Virus record (IMG/VR): IMGVR_UViG_3300006922_000049
Coordinates: 1-44,054 of that record
DNA length: 44,054 bases
From: a virus
Direction: 5' to 3' (one strand)
Shown here: in pieces, positions 1 to 6,725 of the stretch
How the letters are laid out: each line of letters begins with the position of its first letter
How positions within the stretch are numbered: the first letter of the stretch is position 1
Notes under the pieces: model-generated
Seen by the model: only the letters and a program-made list of their open reading frames with translations
Database searches by the model: none
Told to the model about the DNA's origin: nothing
Program-made: the position numbers and the translations under genes

Positions 1-22
1 AAACCTTTAACACCAAAGAGAG

Positions 23-184
23 ATGAACTACGAAGAAGAGTTTAATAAGATGATGGGGAACCCCTTAGAGACCATCAATAAATTGTCTGCACAACTAAAG
101 GATATTAAAGATAATATTCATGAGTTACAAGAATGGCAAGAGCAAATATTAGAGCAAGAAGGTTTTAACAAACCTAAACTTTAA
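23..184 (+). CDS. small coiled-coil-like protein, unknown function
   Basis: This 53-residue frame begins ATG after a purine-rich AGAGAG stretch and ends TAA. It is rich in Glu, Lys, Gln and Leu/Ile, with a heptad-like stretch in the second half (LKDIKDNIHELQEWQEQILE), so a helical or coiled-coil protein is likely. It is the first gene of the plus-strand early block and is followed four bases later by another small frame. I recognise no family. Being short, it could be spurious, but the block is densely packed and this frame fills an otherwise empty leader. Confidence 0.5.
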   Translation: MNYEEEFNKMMGNPLETINKLSAQLKDIKDNIHELQEWQEQILEQEGFNKPKL

Positions 185-188
185 CTCA

Positions 189-293
189 ATGATTGTATTA
201 GTATTGGTATCGATAATGTCATTCACTTTAATTCGTAAAGATCACATACGTATTAAGGAGATAAAAAAAATCTTAAAGAGATATGAAAAATAA
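189..293 (+). CDS. tiny putative single-pass membrane peptide
   Basis: A 34-residue frame starting MIVLVLVSIMSFTLIRKDH and ending TAA. The first 15 residues are strongly hydrophobic and the rest is basic (HIRIKEIKKILKRYEK), which fits a small inner-membrane peptide with a cytoplasmic basic tail. It overlaps the start of the next gene by 11 bases, the same overlapping style seen throughout the early block. There is no clear ribosome binding site and no family assignment; it may be a chance frame. Confidence 0.35.
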   Translation: MIVLVLVSIMSFTLIRKDHIRIKEIKKILKRYEK

Positions 294-507
294 ATGTAAC
301 GCTGTAAGCCGTCGTGCTATGTGTACAGAGGTACGCGAATATGTAGACAGTAAATTAGAGGAGTTAAGTATTCTACACGCATCTTTCGGAACAAAAAGCA
401 AACACGATCCAGGATCAAGTGAATCTCTACGAGAGAAAGAAGTTGTAATCTTAATGGAAATTGAAAGAGTTGCTCCCGAATATTTCAAATCTATATCCGA
501 TAAGTAA
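283..507 (+). CDS. hypothetical protein, 74 residues
   Basis: The start ATG lies inside the end of the preceding small frame, preceded by AAAGAGAT, and the stop overlaps the next start as TAATG, so the genes look translationally coupled. The product is mixed-charge and predicted mostly helical (EVREYVDSKLEELSILHASF), with two Cys near the N terminus. No recognisable domain. Its place directly before a DnaA-like gene suggests an early replication or host take-over role, but that is inference from position only. Confidence 0.6.
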   Translation: MKNKCNAVSRRAMCTEVREYVDSKLEELSILHASFGTKSKHDPGSSESLREKEVVILMEIERVAPEYFKSISDK

Positions 508-971
508 TGGACTACCATACATTTATAAATAGAAAGAACAAAGCAATAATCGATGCTACAATTACAGTGTATTCAAACTTGAATGAGATTCACGCACCGC
601 ATCTTTACCTAAGTAAAAGAGATCGTGACTTGGTTCAAACGCGGACATTGATTTGGTCTTACCTGAGATTCAATACTACTATGAGTTACCAATCTCTTGG
701 TAAGATGTTTAATCGTGATCACTCTACCGTTATTCACGCTGAGAAAACTCATGCTAAATGCATGGGAGTATATGCTAATGGTAAAACCGTAGACCCCGAT
801 TATCAAAGAAAGTATTTCGAAGGCATTGAACTCATTAGGGATTTAGTTAACGAGTCTGAAGTAAGCGACACTAAACTTAAATATAAAGTGATAATATATG
901 CCGACGCTCCTCAGAATTGGAATGAGTTTGCAATATTAAGCGCATCAGAAATAATAACACTACCGGTATGA
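507..971 (+). CDS. DnaA domain IV-like DNA-binding protein
   Basis: A 154-residue protein whose residues about 44-80 read like the C-terminal DNA-binding domain of DnaA: a helix around RTLIWSYLRFNT, then SYQSLGKMFNRDHSTVIHA. The RDHSTVIHA stretch (residues 70-78) is the counterpart of the RDHTTVLHA signature that contacts the DnaA box. There is no room for the AAA+ domain of DnaA, so this is a stand-alone DNA binder. It may recognise the phage replication origin or host DnaA boxes, or compete with host DnaA; these are inferences. It sits upstream of the primase-helicase in the same overlapping gene series. The stop overlaps the next start as ATGATGG. Confidence 0.75.
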   Translation: MDYHTFINRKNKAIIDATITVYSNLNEIHAPHLYLSKRDRDLVQTRTLIWSYLRFNTTMSYQSLGKMFNRDHSTVIHAEKTHAKCMGVYANGKTVDPDYQRKYFEGIELIRDLVNESEVSDTKLKYKVIIYADAPQNWNEFAILSASEIITLPV

Positions 972-1162
972 TGGAATTAAAAGAGTGCACCATATGTGGT
1001 AGTGAAGTAGACGATCAGTTTTTGTATGGGAATTTCGGCATCATGCCCGTAGCATTTTGCGTGTGGTGTCAGAGTAGTTTACAATCTTACTGTGATCAAA
1101 TGTTTGAGATAAGGGAAGACCTGGAAGAAGACTGTGGTTGCAAGAATAAAAAGGATGAGTAA
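968..1162 (+). CDS. small zinc-ribbon-like protein
   Basis: A 64-residue acidic protein with CTIC at residues 7-10, CVWC at 31-34 and a CGC near the C terminus (56-58). The two CxxC knuckles spaced by about 20 residues are the pattern of a small zinc ribbon. The start overlaps the stop of the DnaA-like gene by four bases. Such phage proteins often bind nucleic acid or a host enzyme; nothing in the sequence fixes the partner. Confidence 0.6.
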   Translation: MMELKECTICGSEVDDQFLYGNFGIMPVAFCVWCQSSLQSYCDQMFEIREDLEEDCGCKNKKDE

Positions 1163-1439
1163 AGGCCAGGACATATTCTATTACAAGGTCAACATTATAT
1201 ATCAAAGAAAGATTGGTAAGAAGATGCATCTCTTTAAGGGATACGAGTTGGAGTGTGTAAGCAGAGCCAAAAATCTTCATGATCTAAACAAAGATTCAAA
1301 GGCATTATTTTTTTTAGAAAAATGCATGAATTCCAAAACCAAAAAACATAACTTCAGGGTCTCCAAAATTCTTGTTCAAAAGAAGATTGGGTTCTCTGAA
1401 TATCACAAAGAAGATTCCTATGCCAAAGATTTTAAATGA
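1155..1439 (+). CDS. basic hypothetical protein, 94 residues
   Basis: The ATG at 1155 (MSKGQDIFYYKVN) is preferred over the in-frame GTG 21 bases upstream because it gives the short overlap with the previous stop seen at other junctions. The product is Lys-rich and probably mixed alpha/beta. Its C-terminal part (KTKKHNFRVSKILVQKKIG) is strongly basic, which would suit nucleic acid binding. The stop TGA is one base before the preferred primase-helicase start. No family recognised. Confidence 0.6.
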   Translation: MSKGQDIFYYKVNIIYQRKIGKKMHLFKGYELECVSRAKNLHDLNKDSKALFFLEKCMNSKTKKHNFRVSKILVQKKIGFSEYHKEDSYAKDFK

Positions 1440-1440
1440 A

Positions 1441-3216
1441 ATGATTACAATATTCTCATCGATAACTAACATTGATGACCCTCATTATATATCATTAGAA
1501 AGCGCATTAGATAGGATACGAGAAGGTAAGTCAAAATCAAAGGTTGATGAAGTCAGAGATGGTCAAAGCGCTGTTAAAAAGACTTTGCCCGTAGCATTAT
1601 TCTCAGGTGTATTTAAAGGCAGAAGAGATAGTGACATTCAAGGACATAGTGGTTATGTAATCTTAGACTTTGATCACATTGATGTAGATGACTATAAGGC
1701 TTTATTAGGGACTGATGAACACATACGTGCATGCTGGAGATCTCCAAGTGGTGATGGCCTCAAAGCATTGGTCAAGGTTTCCAATAGCGAAAGACATCGT
1801 GACCACTTCCGTGCATTACAAGCATACTTTGATAGAACATATGGATTAGAGGTTGACCCTTCAGGTATTAATGTATCGCGGGCTTGCTTTGAAAGTTATG
1901 ACCCTGACTTAATTAGCAATGACAATAACAAAGTCTTTGGCGCTATGCTCTCTGAGAATACTCAGCATGAGGATATCACTGAAAGGAAATCATATACCGA
2001 CTACGACAAGATAGATATCGTTGCTCGTATGATTCGTAAGGCACCTGACGGCGAGAAGCACATAACTCTTTTAAGAGCATCAATTCTATGTGGTGGATAC
2101 ATATCTGCTGGAAGGATGGAAGAGGACGAAGCGGTGCGTGTAATGCTACGTGAGTTACAACTGCGTGACACCGTTGAGGATTTAGATCTAGCCAAGAAGA
2201 CTATTGTCGATGGGTTAAGTCAGGGCAAGATGATGCCTATTCGTGAGATCATTGATGATGAGAACAAGATACGTAGAGAGATGCGTATCAATGATGGAGA
2301 CATGTCCTTTATTTCTTCTGATGATAGTGACTATGAATGGATCAATAAGTTTGCAAACGGAGAGATTGAGAAAGGTTTGTCTACCGGCTTCGCTGAACTT
2401 GACAAGCATTACTTATTTAAAAAAGAATTTACTATTATCAATGGGCATAGTAACGTAGGTAAAACTACTATGGCGCTGTATCTTATGGTATGCTCTTCTA
2501 TCAAACACAATTGGCGATGGATAATTTACTCCTCAGAAAATAGAACTGCGGCAGTAAAGATGAGGCTGATGGAGTTTGTGGTAGACATGAAGATTACTGA
2601 TATGCACTATGAAGAAAGAGTAGCCGCATACAAATGGGTCAACAAATATTTTACAGTGATTAGTAATGAGCAAGTATATTCTTACACTGATCTACTTGTA
2701 TTTGCAGAGAAACTTATACGCCAAGAAGATTATCATGGTTTGTTTATTGATCCATACAACTCATTAAAGATGACGGTGTCAAAGAACAATCAAGTGTCTT
2801 CTCATGAGTATCATTATGAAGCCGCTTCAGAAATGCTTACGTTCAGCGTTAAGAACAACATGGCGGTATGGCTTAACACGCACTCTATTACCGAAGCACA
2901 AAGGACTGTTGGGCCTGATGGTCTGCCGGTAGCACCTCGTGCCGCAATGACTGAAGGCGGCGGTAAGTTCGTGAATAGGGCCGATTCTTTCCTCACGTTT
3001 CATAGAAAAGTTTCTTCGCCTGACTACGATCTTCGACAACGAACCGAGATACATGTGCGTAAACAACGTAACCAGGAAACCGGAGGAGAACCTACTGCAT
3101 GGGACGAGCCTATTATTTTAGAAATCAATTCAACTAAAACCGGATTCAGTGGTCTTGCAACGGGTAATAAAAGTTTTAAACCCGCGGCATATAATGTTGC
3201 ATTACTGAAGTTATAG
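1441..3216 (+). CDS. primase-helicase: BT4734/VirE-type N-terminal domain fused to RecA/DnaB-like ATPase
   Basis: From ATG 1441 the product has 591 residues; in-frame ATG 1420 and TTG 1372 are possible earlier starts, but MITIFSSITN matches the usual start of the N-terminal family. Residues 1-160 resemble the BT4734/VirE N-terminal domain of Bacteroidota elements, a primase-like fold: LDFDHID (75-81, with the DxD acids) and WRSPSGDGLKALV (99-111). A linker leads to a RecA-type ATPase with Walker A GHSNVGKTT (335-343, Lys341) and a Walker B-like FIDPYN (Asp437), as in DnaB-type replicative helicases. It probably unwinds and primes phage DNA at the fork, in the cytoplasm. Downstream lies a Holliday junction resolvase. 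Primase activity is inferred from domain type; the ATPase is clear. Confidence 0.85.
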   Translation: MITIFSSITNIDDPHYISLESALDRIREGKSKSKVDEVRDGQSAVKKTLPVALFSGVFKGRRDSDIQGHSGYVILDFDHIDVDDYKALLGTDEHIRACWRSPSGDGLKALVKVSNSERHRDHFRALQAYFDRTYGLEVDPSGINVSRACFESYDPDLISNDNNKVFGAMLSENTQHEDITERKSYTDYDKIDIVARMIRKAPDGEKHITLLRASILCGGYISAGRMEEDEAVRVMLRELQLRDTVEDLDLAKKTIVDGLSQGKMMPIREIIDDENKIRREMRINDGDMSFISSDDSDYEWINKFANGEIEKGLSTGFAELDKHYLFKKEFTIINGHSNVGKTTMALYLMVCSSIKHNWRWIIYSSENRTAAVKMRLMEFVVDMKITDMHYEERVAAYKWVNKYFTVISNEQVYSYTDLLVFAEKLIRQEDYHGLFIDPYNSLKMTVSKNNQVSSHEYHYEAASEMLTFSVKNNMAVWLNTHSITEAQRTVGPDGLPVAPRAAMTEGGGKFVNRADSFLTFHRKVSSPDYDLRQRTEIHVRKQRNQETGGEPTAWDEPIILEINSTKTGFSGLATGNKSFKPAAYNVALLKL

Positions 3217-3226
3217 TATTATATTC

Positions 3227-3607
3227 ATGGGTATGAATGCTTACGAAGAAATCGTAATACAACTACCCAAGCCTCCATCACTGAATAAGTTCTACAGTGG
3301 GCGCCACTACGCGGTGCGCGTAAAATACAAAAAGGAATATTGGGAGTCCATAGCAGAAGTAATCAAAGATTATGATAAGTTCTGGATTGACTCAATGGAG
3401 ATACATGTACGTTACAATTGTCGTTTCGATGTTGATAACGCTATATGTTGTTGTAAATTTTTAGCAGATTACCTACGTAATCACGGCTATATCCATGATG
3501 ATAGCCCTAAGTTCTTCACCAAGCAATCAACTCAATACGATCCAAACGTAGAGAAGGATAAGTTTGTTGCAACAATAAAGGGTTATGGATACAAAATCAT
3601 TAAGTAA
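3227..3607 (+). CDS. rusA: RusA-like Holliday junction resolvase
   Basis: A 126-residue protein of the usual RusA size. The N terminus (IQLPKPPSLNKFYSGRH) matches the RusA opening with its PPS(V/L)N motif, and residues 66-92 give the catalytic pattern: FDVDN (Asp68, Asp70), a Lys at 77, DYLRNHGYI and the paired acids DD (91-92). RusA homodimers resolve four-way junctions during recombination-dependent replication and before packaging. ATG 3233 is an alternative start two codons in. It lies 10 bases after the primase-helicase stop and overlaps the next small gene. Confidence 0.85.
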   Translation: MGMNAYEEIVIQLPKPPSLNKFYSGRHYAVRVKYKKEYWESIAEVIKDYDKFWIDSMEIHVRYNCRFDVDNAICCCKFLADYLRNHGYIHDDSPKFFTKQSTQYDPNVEKDKFVATIKGYGYKIIK

Positions 3608-3809
3608 GATTTATTTCCTGGCAACCAGTAGAATGCATGATGCGGCTACTGAGTTGTATGAGAGTCTACACGACTCTTCAGGAGATCCTCGTTCTGACGC
3701 AGAGCGATTACACAATACAATCAGAAAGTTTAAAAGAGACATTGATGCAGAGTTTGATATGATTCGCTCTGTATTACTTGAGTATTATGATGACACTGAT
3801 TTATCTTGA
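3585..3809 (+). CDS. small helical hypothetical protein
   Basis: A 74-residue acidic, mostly helical protein (AERLHNTIRKFKRDIDAEFD) without a recognisable domain. The start at 3585 overlaps the resolvase end by 23 bases; ATG 3633 (MHDAATELYE) would remove the overlap and is equally plausible. The last codons overlap the start of the glycosyltransferase gene, so it belongs to the same transcript. Confidence 0.55.
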   Translation: MDTKSLSKIYFLATSRMHDAATELYESLHDSSGDPRSDAERLHNTIRKFKRDIDAEFDMIRSVLLEYYDDTDLS

Positions 3810-4752
3810 TGGGCTAAACGGTATTAACTATCATAGGTTAATGACTCCGTTCCTAAGACTTAAAGAAGAAGAAGGATTACAGATCCATTTCTTTGAGGAC
3901 TTTAATGAGATGAAGGAATGGGACTTGTCTCAAATAAAAAACCTTGTGGTGTCCAGGAGATGTAGCGTCTCTGATCACAAAGAATTTAAAAAGTTCTTAA
4001 AGAACAATGACGTCAAACTTATTCTGGATAACGATGACTACTGGAACCTACCTAAAGATAATCCAGCCTATGAGCATTACAAAAAAAAGGAAGGCCCTAA
4101 CATTACCAATACAATTAAAATAGCAGATGAGATTTGGTCACCATCCTCGTACCTTATTACGATGATGAAGAAGATTAATCCTGACGCTGTTTATAGACTT
4201 ATCCCTAATACAGTATACGAGAAAGAACAGCAGTGGGCTGATCAACAGAAAGATGGTAATCCAGACTTTAAAGTAAGGTTTGGATACCTTGGTGCTAATG
4301 GTCACCAGAAAGATCTGGATGAGATGGGTATGACCTTTGAAGACTACGAATTATACAGCATGAATCTCATGGACTATGCCGACAGATTAAAGGCTAAGTA
4401 TCGTATGAACCCCGTAGACATAACTCAATACGCACAACTGTACAAGTTCTTTGATGTATCACTATCTCCACTAAAGAAGAGTGTGTTCAATAAATGTAAA
4501 TCAGAATTGAAAGTAGTTGAAGCGGGATATACTAAGACTGCAATTATAGCAAGCAGTGTTACCCCATATAAAGAAGTAATCATACATAACGAAACCGGCA
4601 TACTTTGTAAGTCTCCATCTGACTGGCGCAGAGAGATCAAGGATATGAATATAACTAAAGCATGGAGGCTGGCCAACAATCTATATGAGTACGTTAAGGA
4701 ACACTATGATCTATCAACTCTTAATAAAGAACGCTTAAAAGGATTGTCATGA
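3787..4752 (+). CDS. GT-B fold glycosyltransferase (GT4-like), early gene
   Basis: From ATG 3787 (ATG 3790 also possible) the product has about 321 residues. It has the GT-B layout: an N-terminal Rossmann-like half (LIYLDGLNGINYHRLMTPF), a hinge with ADEIWSPSSYLI and RLIPNTVY, then a C-terminal half with RFGYLGANGHQKDL and the donor-site region KSELKVVEAGYTKTAIIAS followed by TPYKEVIIHNETGIL, the usual GT4 C-terminal pattern. The acceptor is unknown. Being in the early replication block, not next to the fibre genes, it may glycosylate DNA or a host surface polymer; both are inference. It is not a copy of the late three-domain enzyme. Confidence 0.75.
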   Translation: MMTLIYLDGLNGINYHRLMTPFLRLKEEEGLQIHFFEDFNEMKEWDLSQIKNLVVSRRCSVSDHKEFKKFLKNNDVKLILDNDDYWNLPKDNPAYEHYKKKEGPNITNTIKIADEIWSPSSYLITMMKKINPDAVYRLIPNTVYEKEQQWADQQKDGNPDFKVRFGYLGANGHQKDLDEMGMTFEDYELYSMNLMDYADRLKAKYRMNPVDITQYAQLYKFFDVSLSPLKKSVFNKCKSELKVVEAGYTKTAIIASSVTPYKEVIIHNETGILCKSPSDWRREIKDMNITKAWRLANNLYEYVKEHYDLSTLNKERLKGLS

Positions 4753-5258
4753 ACCGGCTACCTATCCCGTCTTATCTTAAAGAATATTCTGATGACTTAA
4801 CTCTCAGGAGAATAGAAGCGAATAAGAAAAGATATGAGGGGACAAACAAACAGAGGACCGGAACTAAAAAATCCTTACTACTGGGTGAGGTACCTCGTGA
4901 ATATTACACTGAATACTTAGGGATACTTGGAGAGTTGTTAGTAAGGTACTACTATGAAATCACACCAGAGTACTCAAGATACACAGTGTCTACGCTGTTG
5001 AAACAAACAAAGGATGTAACAGATGATCCGGACATTCATGTAGTAAAGAATGGAGAGACTCAAAAGATCAGTATTAAGACTTGTGAGAATACATTCAAGG
5101 CAAACAAATATGCTATCGATAAAGAGGTCTCTGATATAGTAGTATTTATACTGTTTACATCACCCGAAGATTACCTTGTAGGCGATTTTACACCAGCAGA
5201 AGTGAAGGCCTGGAACCTAAGATACGCATACTCACCTTATTACGAATTGAAACCATAA
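4749..5258 (+). CDS. possible PD-(D/E)XK-type nuclease
   Basis: A 169-residue protein overlapping the glycosyltransferase stop by four bases. EYLGILGELLVRYYYE (about 55-70) looks like the first helix of a restriction-endonuclease-like fold with Glu62; DPDIHVV (Asp95) followed by QKISIKT (Lys110) looks like the core PD...xK strands, although Ser108 stands where an Asp or Glu normally precedes xK. This resembles small phage or restriction-type nucleases. A host-DNA-degrading or recombination role would suit the early block. The fold call is from pattern only, and the missing acid means activity is uncertain. Confidence 0.45.
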   Translation: MNRLPIPSYLKEYSDDLTLRRIEANKKRYEGTNKQRTGTKKSLLLGEVPREYYTEYLGILGELLVRYYYEITPEYSRYTVSTLLKQTKDVTDDPDIHVVKNGETQKISIKTCENTFKANKYAIDKEVSDIVVFILFTSPEDYLVGDFTPAEVKAWNLRYAYSPYYELKP

Positions 5259-5284
5259 TCAAGGTATTTTGTATCTTCGAAGTT

Positions 5285-5315
5285 CCCACAATTTCGTGGG
5301 GATTAAACCTTTTTT
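5285..5315 (+). terminator. weak hairpin at end of early block
   Basis: Stem CCCAC (5285-5289) pairs with GTGGG (5296-5300) around a six-base AATTTC loop, and a run of six T lies nine bases further on (about 5310-5315). It follows the last well-supported plus-strand gene and faces the convergent late block. The gap between stem and T run makes it a weak intrinsic terminator; it could also shape the leader of the mini-ORF at 5324. Confidence 0.4.
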
Positions 5316-5323
5316 AAACCATT

Positions 5324-5422
5324 ATGGAAGACTTCGAATCATTCGTATCGGAACTTGAGTCCGCTGAACAACCAACGTGTAATTTTGAGAACCCTTCAGA
5401 CTGTGAAGCCTGCGGAAGTTGA
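5324..5422 (+). CDS. acidic Cys-containing mini-protein (possible)
   Basis: A 32-residue frame, ATG to TGA, very acidic in its first half (MEDFESFVSELESAE) and with three Cys in the second (TCNFENPSDCEACGS). It sits between the early hairpin and the convergent end of the spanin gene, three bases from the latter's stop. No ribosome binding site stands out and no family is recognised. It may be a real toxin-size or regulatory peptide, or chance. Confidence 0.3.
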   Translation: MEDFESFVSELESAEQPTCNFENPSDCEACGS

Positions 5423-5424
5423 GT

Positions 5425-5841
5425 CTAAATTATGTGATGCTTCCGAAAGAAGCGAAGAAGAAGTAGAAGTAACAAAAGGTAAAAAGAAACCTTGTATACC
5501 TTGTTGTACCACCTGTTGCTGTCCTTCATAACGAGGGATGGCACAGGTACTTCTATTACTTGTACAATAGTATCGCTGTCGCATATCGCATCCACCATGA
5601 TAGTGTCGAAAGAGCGTACAATATTTACTTTAAGTCTGTCTTTAGTAATGGTAATAGTATCCCGCTGTTGAAGTGTTATGGTGTCACGCACCGAGACCGG
5701 AGCAGTTACAATCGTATCCGTAACAACAACCGTGTCTTTTCTTAACATCGACGGGTCTTTCTTGATTGCTTTTCTGAGGTGCCACTGAGCGCTGCAACTG
5801 CTTAATGATAGCACTATGATTAATCCGGTTAGCCATTTCAT
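5425..5841 (-). CDS. candidate u-spanin (outer-membrane lipoprotein with C-terminal membrane anchor)
   Basis: A 138-residue protein. The N terminus is a lipoprotein signal (MKWLTGLIIVLSLSSC; lipobox L13-S14-S15, lipidated Cys16). The middle is a periplasmic stretch with repeated DTI/DTV units (near residues 36, 42, 53, 61, 79, 90), probably beta-rich. Residues about 115-132 (VYKVSFYLLLLLLLL) are a strong transmembrane segment followed by a basic RFFRKHH tail that would stay in the cytoplasm. One protein tethered to both membranes is the unimolecular spanin architecture, whose role is to fuse inner and outer membrane at the last step of lysis. It is the last gene of the lysis cassette and its start overlaps the previous stop as ATGA. 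Assigned by topology, not by similarity. Confidence 0.65.
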   Translation of the reverse strand: MKWLTGLIIVLSLSSCSAQWHLRKAIKKDPSMLRKDTVVVTDTIVTAPVSVRDTITLQQRDTITITKDRLKVNIVRSFDTIMVDAICDSDTIVQVIEVPVPSLVMKDSNRWYNKVYKVSFYLLLLLLLLRFFRKHHII

Positions 5842-6185
5842 CTATTTAGTTTATCTATTGATGTTTGAATAGTCGAGTAATGAATGCCTAACCTCATAGA
5901 TAAGTCAGCCTCCCATCTCTCTATTTCTCTGCCATCATTATACAATATGACTGTAGGCACAGCGTGTATGTTTTCTGATTCCTTAACGGTATTGTCCTTA
6001 TCAATCCAAGCGCGTAAGATTTTTGCGCCATTGATGTTTGTTATTGATACATAGTTGTTGGAAGAATTCCATGTAGCATTATAGTGTACTACTACAACTC
6101 CTTTAATATTAATCTGACTAACCTCTGTAGTTACCGATGACGGAAACATCATTACCATAAGTAATATGAGGATAGTGTTTTTCAT
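5838..6185 (-). CDS. exported thioredoxin-fold protein lacking the CxxC active site
   Basis: A 115-residue protein with an N-terminal signal peptide or anchor (MKNTILILLMVMMFPSS). The rest follows thioredoxin: strand VVVVHYNATW, then WNSSN (39-43) where WCxxC would be, a strand ILRAWIDKD, and the cis-proline segment AVPTVILYNDGREIERWEA (Pro77). Fold call is moderately strong; with no Cys at the active site it cannot do thiol-disulfide exchange and is more likely a binding or processivity-type scaffold in the periplasm. It lies between membrane proteins and the spanin candidate, with four-base ATGA overlaps on both sides, so it is co-translated with the lysis genes. Confidence 0.6.
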   Translation of the reverse strand: MKNTILILLMVMMFPSSVTTEVSQINIKGVVVVHYNATWNSSNNYVSITNINGAKILRAWIDKDNTVKESENIHAVPTVILYNDGREIERWEADLSMRLGIHYSTIQTSIDKLNR

Positions 6186-6463
6186 TTCATCTCAAACAAG
6201 CGCTGTTCCATTCGAGCGAGTTGAGTTTTAATATCTCCTACATCAGTCTGTGTGTTCATGATAGTCTCACGAATCAACTCATCTTTTAAATCAAACTCAG
6301 TGCGACTAATAACAGGTACGGGCAGTTTCTTTGCTTCATCTACACCTGCTTTGAGATCAAAGTACCCCAGGGTTACAACTATTGCAGCCCCGATAATCAT
6401 ACCTACAGTTTTTAGAGATAAACCTATTACAGTATTTTCTGATATCTCATTATTATTTACCAT
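6182..6463 (-). CDS. membrane protein with coiled coil, lysis cassette
   Basis: ATG 6463 (MVNNNEISENT, preceded by AAAAGGA) is preferred over TTG 6475. The 93-residue product has one transmembrane helix (residues about 12-30, LSLKTVGMIIGAAIVVTLGYF) and a long charged helix (TQTDVGDIKTQLARMEQRLFEM) likely to form a coiled coil. It overlaps the holin gene by 11 bases. It may assist or regulate the holin, or be a second holin; a similar layout of a membrane helix plus coiled coil is known from XhlA-type lysis accessory proteins, but in the opposite order. Confidence 0.6.
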   Translation of the reverse strand: MVNNNEISENTVIGLSLKTVGMIIGAAIVVTLGYFDLKAGVDEAKKLPVPVISRTEFDLKDELIRETIMNTQTDVGDIKTQLARMEQRLFEMK

Positions 6464-6683
6464 TCCTTTTAGCAAACTTTTCTATTCCAGCAATTCCAAA
6501 ACAACCAATCGTGACATACACGAAAGAATTATAGACGCTTTCATTAATTACTAAATCTTTTCCAAATGCACCAGTGATAAGGTCAAGAGCCATTACCAAA
6601 ACCATTACAGCAAAAGAGACAGCACCAAGAATACTCTTCTCATTCCAATCGTTGCTGTCCTTAAATATTTGTTTCCACTTCAT
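6453..6683 (-). CDS. putative two-helix holin
   Basis: A 76-residue protein with two hydrophobic segments, about residues 20-43 (GAVSFAVMVLVMALDLITGA) and 49-68 (ESVYNSFVYVTIGCFGIAGI), short charged ends and a basic C terminus (EKFAKRNGK). This is the class II holin layout. It is the first gene of the four-gene lysis cassette and has its own promoter-like element immediately upstream. Holins make inner-membrane lesions that start lysis; the assignment is by size, topology and neighbourhood. No endolysin is recognisable in this window. Confidence 0.65.
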   Translation of the reverse strand: MKWKQIFKDSNDWNEKSILGAVSFAVMVLVMALDLITGAFGKDLVINESVYNSFVYVTIGCFGIAGIEKFAKRNGK

Positions 6684-6687
6684 TATA

Positions 6688-6695
6688 CAAAAATA
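6688..6695 (-). promoter_or_regulatory. TAnnTTTG -7 element before lysis cassette
   Basis: On the minus strand this reads TATTTTTG, matching the Bacteroidota -7 consensus TAnnTTTG. It ends only four bases before the holin ATG, so a transcript started here would be leaderless or nearly so. No TTTG-type -33 element at the usual distance is seen. Confidence 0.45.
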
Positions 6696-6725
6696 AGATT
6701 CTGGTTGTTAGTTGAGAAGGCTGAG

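Noticed and set aside
5421-5531. Cys-rich plus-strand frame (ending KKPCIPCCTTCCCPS) that a +1 shift at AGT TGA would join to the 32-residue mini-ORF at 5324
   Set aside because: It is the antisense of the spanin transmembrane poly-Leu region, which explains its composition; nothing independent supports a programmed frameshift.
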